From contig NZ_CAAHFN010000022.1 in the NCBI RefSeq assembly GCF_900961225.1, positions 86,799 through 150,798 on the forward strand: a DNA stretch of 64,000 nucleotides, read 5' to 3'. The notes below the pieces were generated by a model. That model did no database searches and was not told where the DNA came from. It worked only from the letters and a program-made list of their open reading frames with translations. Both the position numbers and the translations under genes were made by a program. Source of the DNA: Modicisalibacter radicis (GTDB taxonomy: Bacteria; Pseudomonadota; Gammaproteobacteria; Pseudomonadales; Halomonadaceae). Shown in pieces: positions 19,868-27,066 of the stretch; within the stretch, counting starts at the first letter, position 1; the number at the start of each line of letters is the position of its first letter.

Positions 19868-19885
19868 TGTAAGAGATCGCCTACA
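19868..19885. promoter_or_regulatory. GacA/UvrY-type upstream activating box
   Basis: On the minus strand TGTAGGCGATCTCTTACA matches the GacA box TGTAAG-NNATNN-CTTACA with one mismatch (G for A in the fifth position), including the central AT. It sits upstream of the GGA-rich sRNA, the place where GacA acts in pseudomonads. Confidence 0.8.
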
Positions 19886-19960
19886 AAAAATAGCGGTTAT
19901 CTCTCACAGCCAGGTTTCAGCCTCCCACGTAAGCTGATCCCTCGCCAGCTCGAACGACAG

Positions 19961-20044
19961 CCCGACCGGACGCGGCCCGACCGGACGCGGCCCGACCGGA
20001 CGCGGCCCGACCGAACGCGGCCCGACCGAACGCGGCCCGACCGG
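19961..20044. repeat. 15-bp minisatellite, about 5.6 copies
   Basis: Unit CCCGACCGGACGCGG: three identical copies, two copies with GGA changed to GAA, then a partial one. It gives a repetitive peptide in several frames but no credible gene. It lies between the GacA box and the small Cys-rich gene. Confidence 0.93.
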
Positions 20045-20117
20045 CTCCAAGCAGCCAGCTCCGCAAATACGCTGGGCAACCGGGGCAGAGCCCCATCAAG
20101 CAGCGGGGAGAATGACC

Positions 20118-20342
20118 ATGAAACACATTACCCGGGAAGTCGATGCTCAGGGTAACCATATCCTCATGTGTGATTGTGGAAACGTCGAGATCGCGGCACA
20201 GGATCCCTCCGCGTGGACCACGTTCAGCTATCAGCGTCTATTGGGCGCTCTCGGTTGCGTGAAATGCCTGCACTGCGCACGCTACGAAACCGTATCGTTT
20301 CGCGCTGCCGTGGAAGAGTCTTCGCCCCGCCAGCATGCCTAG
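20118..20342 (+). CDS. Small Cys-rich protein, possible zinc ribbon
   Basis: 74 residues from ATG 20118, preceded by GGGGAG at 7 bp; an ATG two codons earlier has no spacing. Not a family I recognise. Two cysteine clusters, MCDCGNVE and GCVKCLHCARYE, separated by about 30 residues, could bind one metal ion. No signal peptide or membrane segment. Codon use and ribosome-binding site support a real gene. Confidence 0.55.
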   Translation: MKHITREVDAQGNHILMCDCGNVEIAAQDPSAWTTFSYQRLLGALGCVKCLHCARYETVSFRAAVEESSPRQHA

Positions 20343-20397
20343 CCCCACCGCAACACAGCCGGACAAACAGCCGAATCACTGCCTGCGCCGTGTAGAC

Positions 20398-20423
20398 AAA
20401 AAACACCCCGCCTTGGGCGGGGT
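20398..20423 (-). terminator. Orphan minus-strand terminator
   Basis: ACCCCGCC/GGCGGGGT stem with a 3-nt loop, followed on the minus strand by T residues. No minus-strand gene is recognised upstream: 20424-20726 holds no ORF I can support, only a GACAGGTC/ACAGTC-type dyad near 20481-20512. It may end an unknown small RNA, or poorly stop the plus-strand small gene. Confidence 0.6.
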
Positions 20424-20726
20424 AGACAAAGCAGGGAAGTCTGAAACAACCCGACCGACCATCCCGAACGCTTCGTCAGGACAGGTCGTCAGCCTGTACC
20501 GGACAGTCTCACAAACTTTAGCGAATCACGATTTAACCCAGGTTATCGAAACGCCGCTTTATGCAGGCGCCTTTATCCGCCATGCGCTTTCCTTGTCCGC
20601 TATGATCGCGCCGTTCCCCTTGCAGGCCCCTCCATCGAGGATGAATGCCTCCCAGGGAGCCCACCGGGATTGGTACCTCTCCGGCTCTTATCTACACACT
20701 CAAGGGCAACCAACAAGGAGGTGTCC

Positions 20727-21068
20727 ATGCGATTTCCCAAGCGCGCCATCGGCGCCAGCCTGCTGAGCATGATGCTACCAGCCCTGATGACCACCCTTGC
20801 CTGGGGGGAAGTACCGACCGAGAAAGCCCAGCAACTGGTGGAACAGTGCCGAGACAAGACCCTGCAAAGTCGCGAGGGAAAGGAACTTGCCGGTAACCCC
20901 ACCAAGGGCGAGAACAATGCCAGGAGCTATACGCCCGGCGAGCCATTCGAGCTGCATATCAACTTCACCGGACACGGCAATACCGTGCATAACGTGACCT
21001 GCCAGATCGACGAGCAGGGCCGGATCAGCTTCAAGGAAGTCGACGAATCGGGCAGCGCCAAGAAGTAA
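20727..21068 (+). CDS. Small exported protein of unknown function
   Basis: 113 residues, ATG 20727 with AAGGAGG 6 bp upstream. Signal peptide (MRFPKRAIGASLLSMMLPAL... cleavage near TLAWG) then a mature part of about 85 residues with two cysteines (EQCRDK and VTCQID) that could form one disulfide. Not a family I recognise. Directly followed by a truncated Crp/Fnr gene. Confidence 0.7.
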   Translation: MRFPKRAIGASLLSMMLPALMTTLAWGEVPTEKAQQLVEQCRDKTLQSREGKELAGNPTKGENNARSYTPGEPFELHINFTGHGNTVHNVTCQIDEQGRISFKEVDESGSAKK

Positions 21069-21072
21069 GCGT

Positions 21073-21489
21073 GAGGCCATCATTACCGAAAGGCTGGTCA
21101 ATATCCTGCGCCACGACGCTCGCTCGCGTATCGCTCACTTCATGCTCGAACTCTATTACCGCCTCAAGCGCATCGATGCCACTTTGACCCATGACTTCAC
21201 GCTGCCATTGAGCCAGCGGGACATGAGCCGCCTGCTGGGCATGACCACGGTCCATATCAGCCGCACGCTGACCGAGCTGGAGCGCGAAGGATTGCTGCGC
21301 AAGACCCGCAAGCATGTACAGATACTGGATCTCGAGGGGCTGACCAAGATCATGTCCTCCGACCCCTTCAAGGTGACCGACAAGCTCAACCCACTCTTCG
21401 AGGGAGCCGGTTTGCGCGCTCGGCAAAGCCCCGCTTCATGCGCGCCCCCCAACAGCCAGACGGGGCAAGGATCCTCGTCAGCGCGGTGA
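21073..21489 (+). pseudogene. Crp/Fnr-family regulator remnant (C-terminal HTH only)
   Basis: The translated frame from 21073 carries a Crp-type winged helix: ARSRIAHFMLELYYRLKRID, LPLSQRDMSRLLGMTTVHIS and RTLTELEREGLLRKTRKHVQ. The N-terminal cyclic-nucleotide/effector domain (about 120 residues) is missing; the frame upstream overlaps the preceding gene and is not homologous. An ATG at 21142 could yield a 115-residue DNA-binding fragment. The unusual basic, Ser/Pro-rich tail after LFEGAG also suggests decay. Confidence 0.75.
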
Positions 21490-21524
21490 CACCAAAGGAC
21501 ACGAAAGGGGCCATCGGTTGCCGT

Positions 21525-21878
21525 TCAGCCAGAGCAGGTCTCGCCGTTTCTTTCGGCCTTGCCCGCCGCCGCGTAGACCTGGCTGACCTCGGCAATGGTG
21601 CGCCGGCGCTCCTGCGGCGTCTTGCGGTAATTGTCCAGCAATGCCGCCTCGTCGGTTGTCAACGACGCATCTGTCGCGGAGCGCCGCCCGGTCAGCACGT
21701 AAAGCACATCGACGCCCTTGGCAGCTACTGCCGACAAGTAGGCGGCATCGGGGCTACGCGTGCCTTTCTCATAATTCCTTTGAGCATTCGAGTGGACGCC
21801 ACCGATCTCTCCCAGGGCCGTCTGAGAGAGCTTCAAACGCTTTCGTTCCTCTAGCAACCTGTCTCCGATACCACTCAT
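21525..21878 (-). CDS. Phage-type XRE repressor
   Basis: 117 residues. N-terminal HTH_XRE: GDRLLEERKRLKLSQTALGE and GVHSNAQRNYEKGTRSPD, then VDVLYVLTGRR, a segment typical of Pseudomonas-type prophage repressors. No S24 protease domain, so not RecA-cleavable. Divergent from a Cro-like gene across about 80 bp, the usual phage immunity layout. Confidence 0.82.
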   Translation of the reverse strand: MSGIGDRLLEERKRLKLSQTALGEIGGVHSNAQRNYEKGTRSPDAAYLSAVAAKGVDVLYVLTGRRSATDASLTTDEAALLDNYRKTPQERRRTIAEVSQVYAAAGKAERNGETCSG

Positions 21879-21958
21879 TTGTGTCTACTTTTCCATTGAC
21901 ACCACCCAAAAGAGTGGTATTCTGTAATTGACCAACACGAACGAACACGTTTCGAACT

Positions 21959-22192
21959 ATGCCCAAGCTACTTACCCCCGAGCAAGCCCGCGAGGCGCTC
22001 AACGAAAAGGGAATGAGCATTGCCGAGTTCAGCCGCATCCACGGCCTGAATCGCCAGATGGTCAGCGACCTGCTTTCCGGCAGGAAGAAAGGACTACGCG
22101 GCGAGTCCCATCGCGCCGCTGTGCTGCTCGGTATCAAGAAGGGCGTGATCGTCGACCATCCCCGGACCACCCGGGCCAAGCCTTCACGGTGA
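21959..22192 (+). CDS. Cro-like phage DNA-binding protein
   Basis: 77 residues: LTPEQAREALNEKGMSIAEF and HGLNRQMVSDLLSGRKKGLRG form an HTH, then SHRAAVLLGIKKG. This pattern is common for Cro-position proteins in prophages of Pseudomonas and Halomonas. Divergent from the repressor; the operators would be in 21879-21958, where direct copies of AGTGG/TTTTGGG-type half-sites could not be assigned with confidence. Confidence 0.75.
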   Translation: MPKLLTPEQAREALNEKGMSIAEFSRIHGLNRQMVSDLLSGRKKGLRGESHRAAVLLGIKKGVIVDHPRTTRAKPSR

Positions 22193-22193
22193 G

Positions 22194-22430
22194 ATGAAGC
22201 CGTCACGTGCCCGGCCTCCCGGCGTGCACGGAACGAGGCCTACGGCCGGCATGGAGCGAGATCACGCCTACCATCGTGCCCGGCGTTTCCCACCCACGGG
22301 GGTGTTGCCTTCGGGTCCCGCCAAGGGGTCAGTAGCGCGACCCCGCGCCTGGGGCATTGCAAGCCGCGAAGCCCAATCACCGCATGGGATCGCCAGCGTC
22401 GCGCGCGAGTCGCTCAAGCTACTGGAGTAA
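22194..22430 (+). CDS. Possible small phage early protein
   Basis: 78 residues starting 1 bp after the cro stop and ending 11 bp before the next gene, so it fits a compact early operon. The composition (Arg/Pro/Gly-rich, no clear secondary structure) is not convincing and no family is recognised; it may be noncoding. Confidence 0.25.
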   Translation: MKPSRARPPGVHGTRPTAGMERDHAYHRARRFPPTGVLPSGPAKGSVARPRAWGIASREAQSPHGIASVARESLKLLE

Positions 22431-22441
22431 GGACCGCCGAA

Positions 22442-22717
22442 ATGAATCCGATCGCTGACTTCGATCCGCGTGACTACGCCATCATCAGGGCCCTCGGAGC
22501 CCTGTGCCTGGCGCCGCCCGACATCGAACTGGCGCAGCTCTTCCTGCGCCAGGCCGGTGCCGACGAGCGGATCCACCAAGCGGCGAACACTGCCCGCCGC
22601 CAGGGCCTGCTCGCCCAGGGCCGGGCCCGCCGCGTGAACGATCGGACCATCGAGATCACCCTTCCCGACTGTCGGCTGGCCGACCTGTTCGAAGCGTTGC
22701 AGGAGGATGCCCAATGA
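22442..22717 (+). CDS. Small protein of the prophage remnant, unknown function
   Basis: 91 residues, ATG 22442. It looks like a compact helical, possibly winged-helix, protein (DYAIIRALGALCLAPPDIEL, QAANTARRQGLLAQGRARRV). No family recognised. Its stop overlaps the next small ORF (ATGA). Confidence 0.55.
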   Translation: MNPIADFDPRDYAIIRALGALCLAPPDIELAQLFLRQAGADERIHQAANTARRQGLLAQGRARRVNDRTIEITLPDCRLADLFEALQEDAQ

Positions 22718-22815
22718 AACATGCGACATGGCCAGAGCCGAAACCCGGTTCTGCACGGCCGGGCGTATCGGCCGAAAACACCGAATTTCACTTCAGCGCC
22801 GGGCCTGGTAAATGA
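22714..22815 (+). CDS. 33-residue micro-ORF coupled to the preceding gene
   Basis: Begins with ATG overlapping the upstream TGA and has AGGAGG 7 bp before it, a near-ideal ribosome-binding site. Product MKHATWPEPKPGSARPGVSA plus 13 residues; no signal or membrane segment, function unknown. Support is the start signal only. Confidence 0.4.
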   Translation: MKHATWPEPKPGSARPGVSAENTEFHFSAGPGK

Positions 22816-22951
22816 AGAGCGGCGTGGCGCCCAGGAACCCCCGGAACGTTTTCGATGCTGAGTCGTCAGGTTGGCCCTGACGGGCAATGCGGATCCGCGT
22901 CAGGTATGAGAAACTGCCGCCCTTTCTCGGGCGCTTGAGTATCGTCGCCAC
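22793..22951 (-). pseudogene. Tyrosine-recombinase integrase stub (N-terminal fragment)
   Basis: Read from GTG 22951 on the minus strand the product starts VATILKRPRKGGSFSYLTRI and runs through RIARQGQ to SKTF. This resembles the first 35-40 residues (arm-binding region) of prophage integrases of the type M-A-T-I-x-KRPRK-x-G-x-FSY. After KTF the frame ends in unrelated residues at 22793 and the core-binding and catalytic domains are absent. It stands immediately beside the 5' end of dusA, the position expected for an element integrated there. Confidence 0.65.
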
Positions 22952-23053
22952 CGGCTCGCTCCAAAATGTAACCACTTCCTGGAGCGCGAAGTGCCAAAAG
23001 TGTGGCAGCGCACCCGGAAAAACCTATCCAAACAACTGTAAACATGAACAGTT

Positions 23054-24100
23054 ATGACAGATAAGGCTATCGCCTCAACCCGCATGAATGCTGGAAACCC
23101 GCGCCCCAAGCTGGACAGGACGTTTTCCGTCGCGCCGATGATGGATTGGACGACCCGCGACTACCGCGCTTTCGCCCGGACGCTGACGCGCCATGCGCTG
23201 CTGTATACCGAGATGGTGACGACCGGGGCGATCCTCCACGGCACGCCGCGCGAGCGCTTCCTGGGTTACCAAACGGCGGAACATCCGCTGGCCCTGCAGC
23301 TCGGCGGCAGCGATGCCGGGGAGCTCGCCGAGTGCGCGGCGATCGCCGAGGCGTGGGGCTACGATGAGGTCAACCTGAACGTCGGCTGCCCCAGCGATCG
23401 GGTGCAGAACAATCTGATCGGCGCCTGCCTGATGGCCCATCCCGACAAGGTGGCCGTCGCGGTGCGCGCGATGCGCGATGCGGTATCGATCCCGGTCACG
23501 GTCAAGTGTCGCATCGGCATCGACGACCAGGACGAGGACGCCGACCTGACGCGCTTCATCCAACAGGTCGCCGACGCCGGCTGCGAGACGTTCATCGTCC
23601 ATGCCCGCAAGGCCTGGCTGCAGGGCCTGTCGCCCAAGGAAAACCGCGACGTGCCGCCGCTCAACTATCCGCGCGTCCAGCGCCTCAAGGCACAGCACCC
23701 CGAACTGCACATCGGCATCAACGGCGGCATCAAGACGCTGGCCGAATGCCGCGCGCATCTGGAATCCGTCGACAGCGTGATGGTGGGCCGCGAGGCGTAC
23801 CAGAATCCGTGGCTGCTGGCCGGCGTCGACGAGGCGCTCTACGGCCTGGCCGGCCCGGCGGAAAGCCGCCATCAGGCGGCCCTGGCGCTGCGCCCCTATA
23901 TTGCCCGGCGGCTCGCGGAAGGCGCCCGGCTCAACCACATTACTCGCCATGTGCTGGGACTGTTCCAGGGCTGTCCGGGCGGGCGGCGCTTCCGCCGGCA
24001 CCTGTCCGAGAACGCCCATCGCGAGGGGGCCGGGCTCGCTGTCTTCGACGACGCCCTGGGGCTGGTACCCGAGCCGCAAGCAACCGCCGCCATCGCCTGA
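23054..24100 (+). CDS. dusA: tRNA-dihydrouridine synthase A
   Basis: FMN enzyme reducing U20/U20a in tRNA. 348 residues. Landmarks: FSVAPMMDWTTRDYR at the N-terminus, catalytic Cys in EVNLNVGCPSDRVQ, VKCRIGID, and FIVHARKAWLQGLSPKENR, which is diagnostic of DusA over DusB/C. The first ATG (23054) is used; an ATG at 23084 is equally possible because neither has a strong ribosome-binding site. The 5' end of dusA is a known attachment site for integrative elements, and a prophage relic lies just upstream. Confidence 0.93.
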   Translation: MTDKAIASTRMNAGNPRPKLDRTFSVAPMMDWTTRDYRAFARTLTRHALLYTEMVTTGAILHGTPRERFLGYQTAEHPLALQLGGSDAGELAECAAIAEAWGYDEVNLNVGCPSDRVQNNLIGACLMAHPDKVAVAVRAMRDAVSIPVTVKCRIGIDDQDEDADLTRFIQQVADAGCETFIVHARKAWLQGLSPKENRDVPPLNYPRVQRLKAQHPELHIGINGGIKTLAECRAHLESVDSVMVGREAYQNPWLLAGVDEALYGLAGPAESRHQAALALRPYIARRLAEGARLNHITRHVLGLFQGCPGGRRFRRHLSENAHREGAGLAVFDDALGLVPEPQATAAIA

Positions 24101-24149
24101 AGCCGCAGGCAGGTGCGTCACCAAGGCGCTACGCTCGCCTCCCGACAGC

Positions 24150-25178
24150 TCACAGCGTATCCGGCGTGCCCTCGAAATCCGACTGGAACGACTCGACGGC
24201 GTTCTCGGCCTCCTCGATCGCCTCGAAGCGAGCGACATGGAACAACGCCTCGCCCTCGTTGGCCAGCGGCAGGTTGCTCATGCCGATGACGATGCCGTCG
24301 GCATTGGCCACCACCTCGCCTTCGGAATTGCCGAAAGGATCGGCGACGATACCCAGCACCTGCCCCCGGGCAACCCGCGCCCCCAGGCGCACCCGCGGCC
24401 TCAGGATCCCGTCGATCGGCGCCCGCGCCCAGCTCGAGCCGTTGGCGATCTCGGCCGGCGGCGGCTCGCGACGCCGCCGGCTGGCCGCCAGCATGCCCAG
24501 ATGACGCATCACCCGCAGCACCCCGCGCACCCCGGGAGCGATCGCCCACTCGTCGAAGCGCAGCGCCTCGCCGGCCTCGTAGGTCAGCACCGGCACGCCG
24601 TGGCTCTGGGCGTAGGCGCGCAAGCTGCCCTCGCGCAGTTCGGCATTGAGGATCACCGGAGCGCCGAAGGCCTCGGCCATCGCCGCGGTCTCGCTGCCCA
24701 CGCTCAGTTGCGAGCGCACCTGCGGCAGATTGGTGCGGTGTATGGCGCCGGTGTGCAGATCGATGATGTGGCTCGCCTGGTCGACGATCTGTTCGCGAAA
24801 CAGCGCCGCCACCCGCGAACCCAGCGAACCCGCCTCGCTGCCCGGAAAGCAGCGGTTGAGATCGCGCCGGTCGGGCAGGTAGCGGGTGTGCTGGACGAAG
24901 CCGAACACATTGACGATGGGCACCGCGATCAACGTGCCGCGCAGGCGGCGGATCGCCGACGAGCGCAGCAGCCGCCGTACGATCTCGACGCCGTTTATCT
25001 CGTCGCCGTGGATCGCCCCGCAGACCAGCAATACCGGGCCGGCCTGGCGACCATGCACCACCTCCACCGGAATGTGCAGCGGCGCGTGGGTATAGAGCTT
25101 GGCCACCGGGACGTCGATCTGGGCGCGGGAGCCGGGCGCTACGCGCACGCCGGCGAGTTCGAAGGGGGCACGTGCCAT
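24150..25178 (-). CDS. Succinylglutamate desuccinylase/aspartoacylase-family zinc hydrolase
   Basis: M14-like metallohydrolase, 342 residues. Zinc ligands are seen in VCGAIHGDEINGVEIVRRL (H and E) and IIDLHTGAIHRTNLPQ (H). NxNxxF-P-type segment RRDLNRCFPGSE follows the family. It belongs to the AstE-like group, often found with RimK-type glutamate ligases, rather than to AstE itself; its substrate is unknown. The start at 25178 is chosen over an ATG four codons earlier. Confidence 0.82.
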   Translation of the reverse strand: MARAPFELAGVRVAPGSRAQIDVPVAKLYTHAPLHIPVEVVHGRQAGPVLLVCGAIHGDEINGVEIVRRLLRSSAIRRLRGTLIAVPIVNVFGFVQHTRYLPDRRDLNRCFPGSEAGSLGSRVAALFREQIVDQASHIIDLHTGAIHRTNLPQVRSQLSVGSETAAMAEAFGAPVILNAELREGSLRAYAQSHGVPVLTYEAGEALRFDEWAIAPGVRGVLRVMRHLGMLAASRRRREPPPAEIANGSSWARAPIDGILRPRVRLGARVARGQVLGIVADPFGNSEGEVVANADGIVIGMSNLPLANEGEALFHVARFEAIEEAENAVESFQSDFEGTPDTL

Positions 25179-25326
25179 GATCCATCTCATGTAACGGAAA
25201 CGTGGCCCCCTTATACGCGGACTGTCCCGCCTTGACGACCCTGCGGTCCACCGAGCCCCTTGTCCGTGCGGTGACTGGTAAACTGCCGCTCGCATCCCTC
25301 AACGCCCACCGATCAAGGACTCGAGG

Positions 25327-26073
25327 ATGAGCCTACCCGACTATTCGCTGCTGGCCTGGACGCTGATCATCCTCTCGACCTACCTCACGGGGGTCTCGAA
25401 AGGCGGTTTTGCCGGCGGCTTCGGCACGCTATCGGTGCCGTTGATGGCGCTGGCGATCGGTCCGATCGAGGCCGCCGGGCTGTTGCTGCCGCTGCTGCTG
25501 GTGATGGACGCCTTCAGCGTCAAGGCGTGGTGGGGACATCAGGCAACCCGCGAAGTCTACCGGCTACTGCCGGGCATGGCCGCCGGCGTGGCGATCGGCA
25601 CGCTGACCATCGGCGTTCTCGACGAGGATGTCGTGCGTCTGCTGCTGGGGATCATTTCGCTGCTGTTCGCCGCCTACATGCTGCGCCGGCCCGGCGCTGC
25701 GCACCCGATCGCCACCTACTGGTCGCTGCCCGCCGGGATCGGCTGCGGCTTTACCAGCTTTCTCGCCCACGCCGGCGCGCCGCCGCTCAACCTCTATCTG
25801 ATTCCCCGCGGACTCGACAAGCAGACGTTCATCGCCACCTGCGTCATCGGCTTCGCCGCGGTCAACCTGATGAAGCTCGGTCCCTATCTGTGGCTGGGCG
25901 AGATCAACCTGACCAGCGCCGGCGCCTCGCTGCTGCTGGTGCCGGTCGCCTGGGCCGGCGTGCGCAGCGGCCTGTGGCTGCAACACCGGGTCAACGAACG
26001 GCTGTTCTACCGACTGATCATCATCGCCATGGCGATCGTCGGCGTGCAACTGATCCTCAAGGCGCTCGGCTAG
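25327..26073 (+). CDS. TauE/SafE-family membrane exporter
   Basis: 248 residues, about eight membrane segments in two repeats, family N-terminus with GVSKGGFAGGFGTLSVPLMA. Members move sulfite, sulfoacetate or other organosulfonate-related anions; the cargo here is unknown. GAGG 3-4 bp before ATG. Its last 17 bases overlap the convergent CDP-alcohol phosphotransferase gene. Confidence 0.85.
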   Translation: MSLPDYSLLAWTLIILSTYLTGVSKGGFAGGFGTLSVPLMALAIGPIEAAGLLLPLLLVMDAFSVKAWWGHQATREVYRLLPGMAAGVAIGTLTIGVLDEDVVRLLLGIISLLFAAYMLRRPGAAHPIATYWSLPAGIGCGFTSFLAHAGAPPLNLYLIPRGLDKQTFIATCVIGFAAVNLMKLGPYLWLGEINLTSAGASLLLVPVAWAGVRSGLWLQHRVNERLFYRLIIIAMAIVGVQLILKALG

Positions 26074-26830
26074 CCGGATCGCCCGCGGCCGGCGCGTGGC
26101 TGGCACGCCACTGACGCCTCAGCCAGGCGACATCGGCGCCGAACGAATACGCCAGCAGTCCCAGCGCCAGTGCCGCCAGGCCGGTAGCCACCCAGGCCGG
26201 CACGACGGGCAACAGCCCGACCAGCAGCGTCGCCACCTGCCACACGCAGGCCAGCTTGCGCCGCCGGCTGTCCGGCAACGGCCGGCGCAGCCAGGGCCAT
26301 GCCCGACCGGCGAGCACGAAGCAGTAGCGCATGACGCCGATCACCAGCACCCAGGCGCCGGCCTTGTCGAGGGCGATCAGCGCCGCGCTCAGTACCAGGA
26401 TGAAGAAGGCGTCGAGTTCCATGTCGAAGCGCGCGCCGAAACGCGACATCGAGCGCGTGGTCCGCGCCACGAAGCCGTCCACGCCATCCAGCAATAAAGC
26501 CGCCAGCGCCAGGGCCGCCATCACCGGCGCCTGAGCGGCCATGAAGGCGGGGAACAGCAGCGCCCCGGCGAGAAAGGCCACCAGCATCCCGCGCAACAGG
26601 GTGATGCGGTTGGCCCAGCCCAGCCAGCGCCAGGCCGTCGGCCAGCGCCAGGCGATCAACCCCAGCATCGTCAGGAATACCAGGCCGGCGCTCAGGCGCA
26701 GTCCGGCGGGCGCCGCCAGGCCCAGCAGCAACCCCTCGACCAGCAGTACGAACAGCGCCAGGCCGGCCGCCATCTCGACCCACCGGGTCGCTGCCAGATG
26801 CCGTGGCTGGTGCATCGACTCTTCCGCCAT
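26057..26830 (-). CDS. CDP-alcohol phosphatidyltransferase family protein
   Basis: Integral membrane enzyme that transfers a phospho-alcohol from a CDP-activated donor. 257 residues, about six to eight membrane segments, and an exact family motif D-x2-D-G-x2-A-R-x8-G-x3-D-x3-D (DGVDGFVAR, then G, D, D near residues 115-137). Start ATG 26830 with GAGGAAG upstream. Divergent from the dehydrogenase that heads the pterin/flavin-like cluster, and in my reading its first lipid enzyme. Both acceptor and CDP-donor are unknown. Confidence 0.85.
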   Translation of the reverse strand: MAEESMHQPRHLAATRWVEMAAGLALFVLLVEGLLLGLAAPAGLRLSAGLVFLTMLGLIAWRWPTAWRWLGWANRITLLRGMLVAFLAGALLFPAFMAAQAPVMAALALAALLLDGVDGFVARTTRSMSRFGARFDMELDAFFILVLSAALIALDKAGAWVLVIGVMRYCFVLAGRAWPWLRRPLPDSRRRKLACVWQVATLLVGLLPVVPAWVATGLAALALGLLAYSFGADVAWLRRQWRASHAPAAGDPASRAP

Positions 26831-26964
26831 TGCGTCTTCCTCTCGTCGAAACTCTCGCCAGAATGTCGCGCCGGCAGGCCGATCGGCTTGACGCCGAGGG
26901 CGGCACGCTCGAAGTTAGTATGGCGGTGCCATGCCCGGATGGAGGCCAGGCACTGCCTGGGCGA

Positions 26965-26993
26965 TTGCCAGTACACGGACGAATAGCTATACA
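26965..26993 (+). promoter_or_regulatory. Sigma-70-like promoter of the pterin/lipid cluster
   Basis: TTGCCA (26965-26970), 17-bp spacer, TATACA (26988-26993). The -10 region continues as TATACA-ATATA-TGTACA, two TACA half-sites that could be a repressor site. A start near 27000 leaves a leader of about 67 nt before the dehydrogenase ATG. Confidence 0.5.
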
Positions 26994-27066
26994 ATATATG
27001 TACAATAGTTGAACCCATTGACCCGTGCCGGGTCGATAGGTTCACACCCGCGCAAGGAAGGAATCC

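Noticed and set aside
19961..20044. Tandem repeats as a CRISPR array
   Set aside because: Units are 15 bp and directly adjacent with no spacers; no cas genes.
19897..20159. Minus-strand open frames over the minisatellite
   Set aside because: The repeat itself generates RSGRV-type peptides; no ribosome-binding site and no homology.
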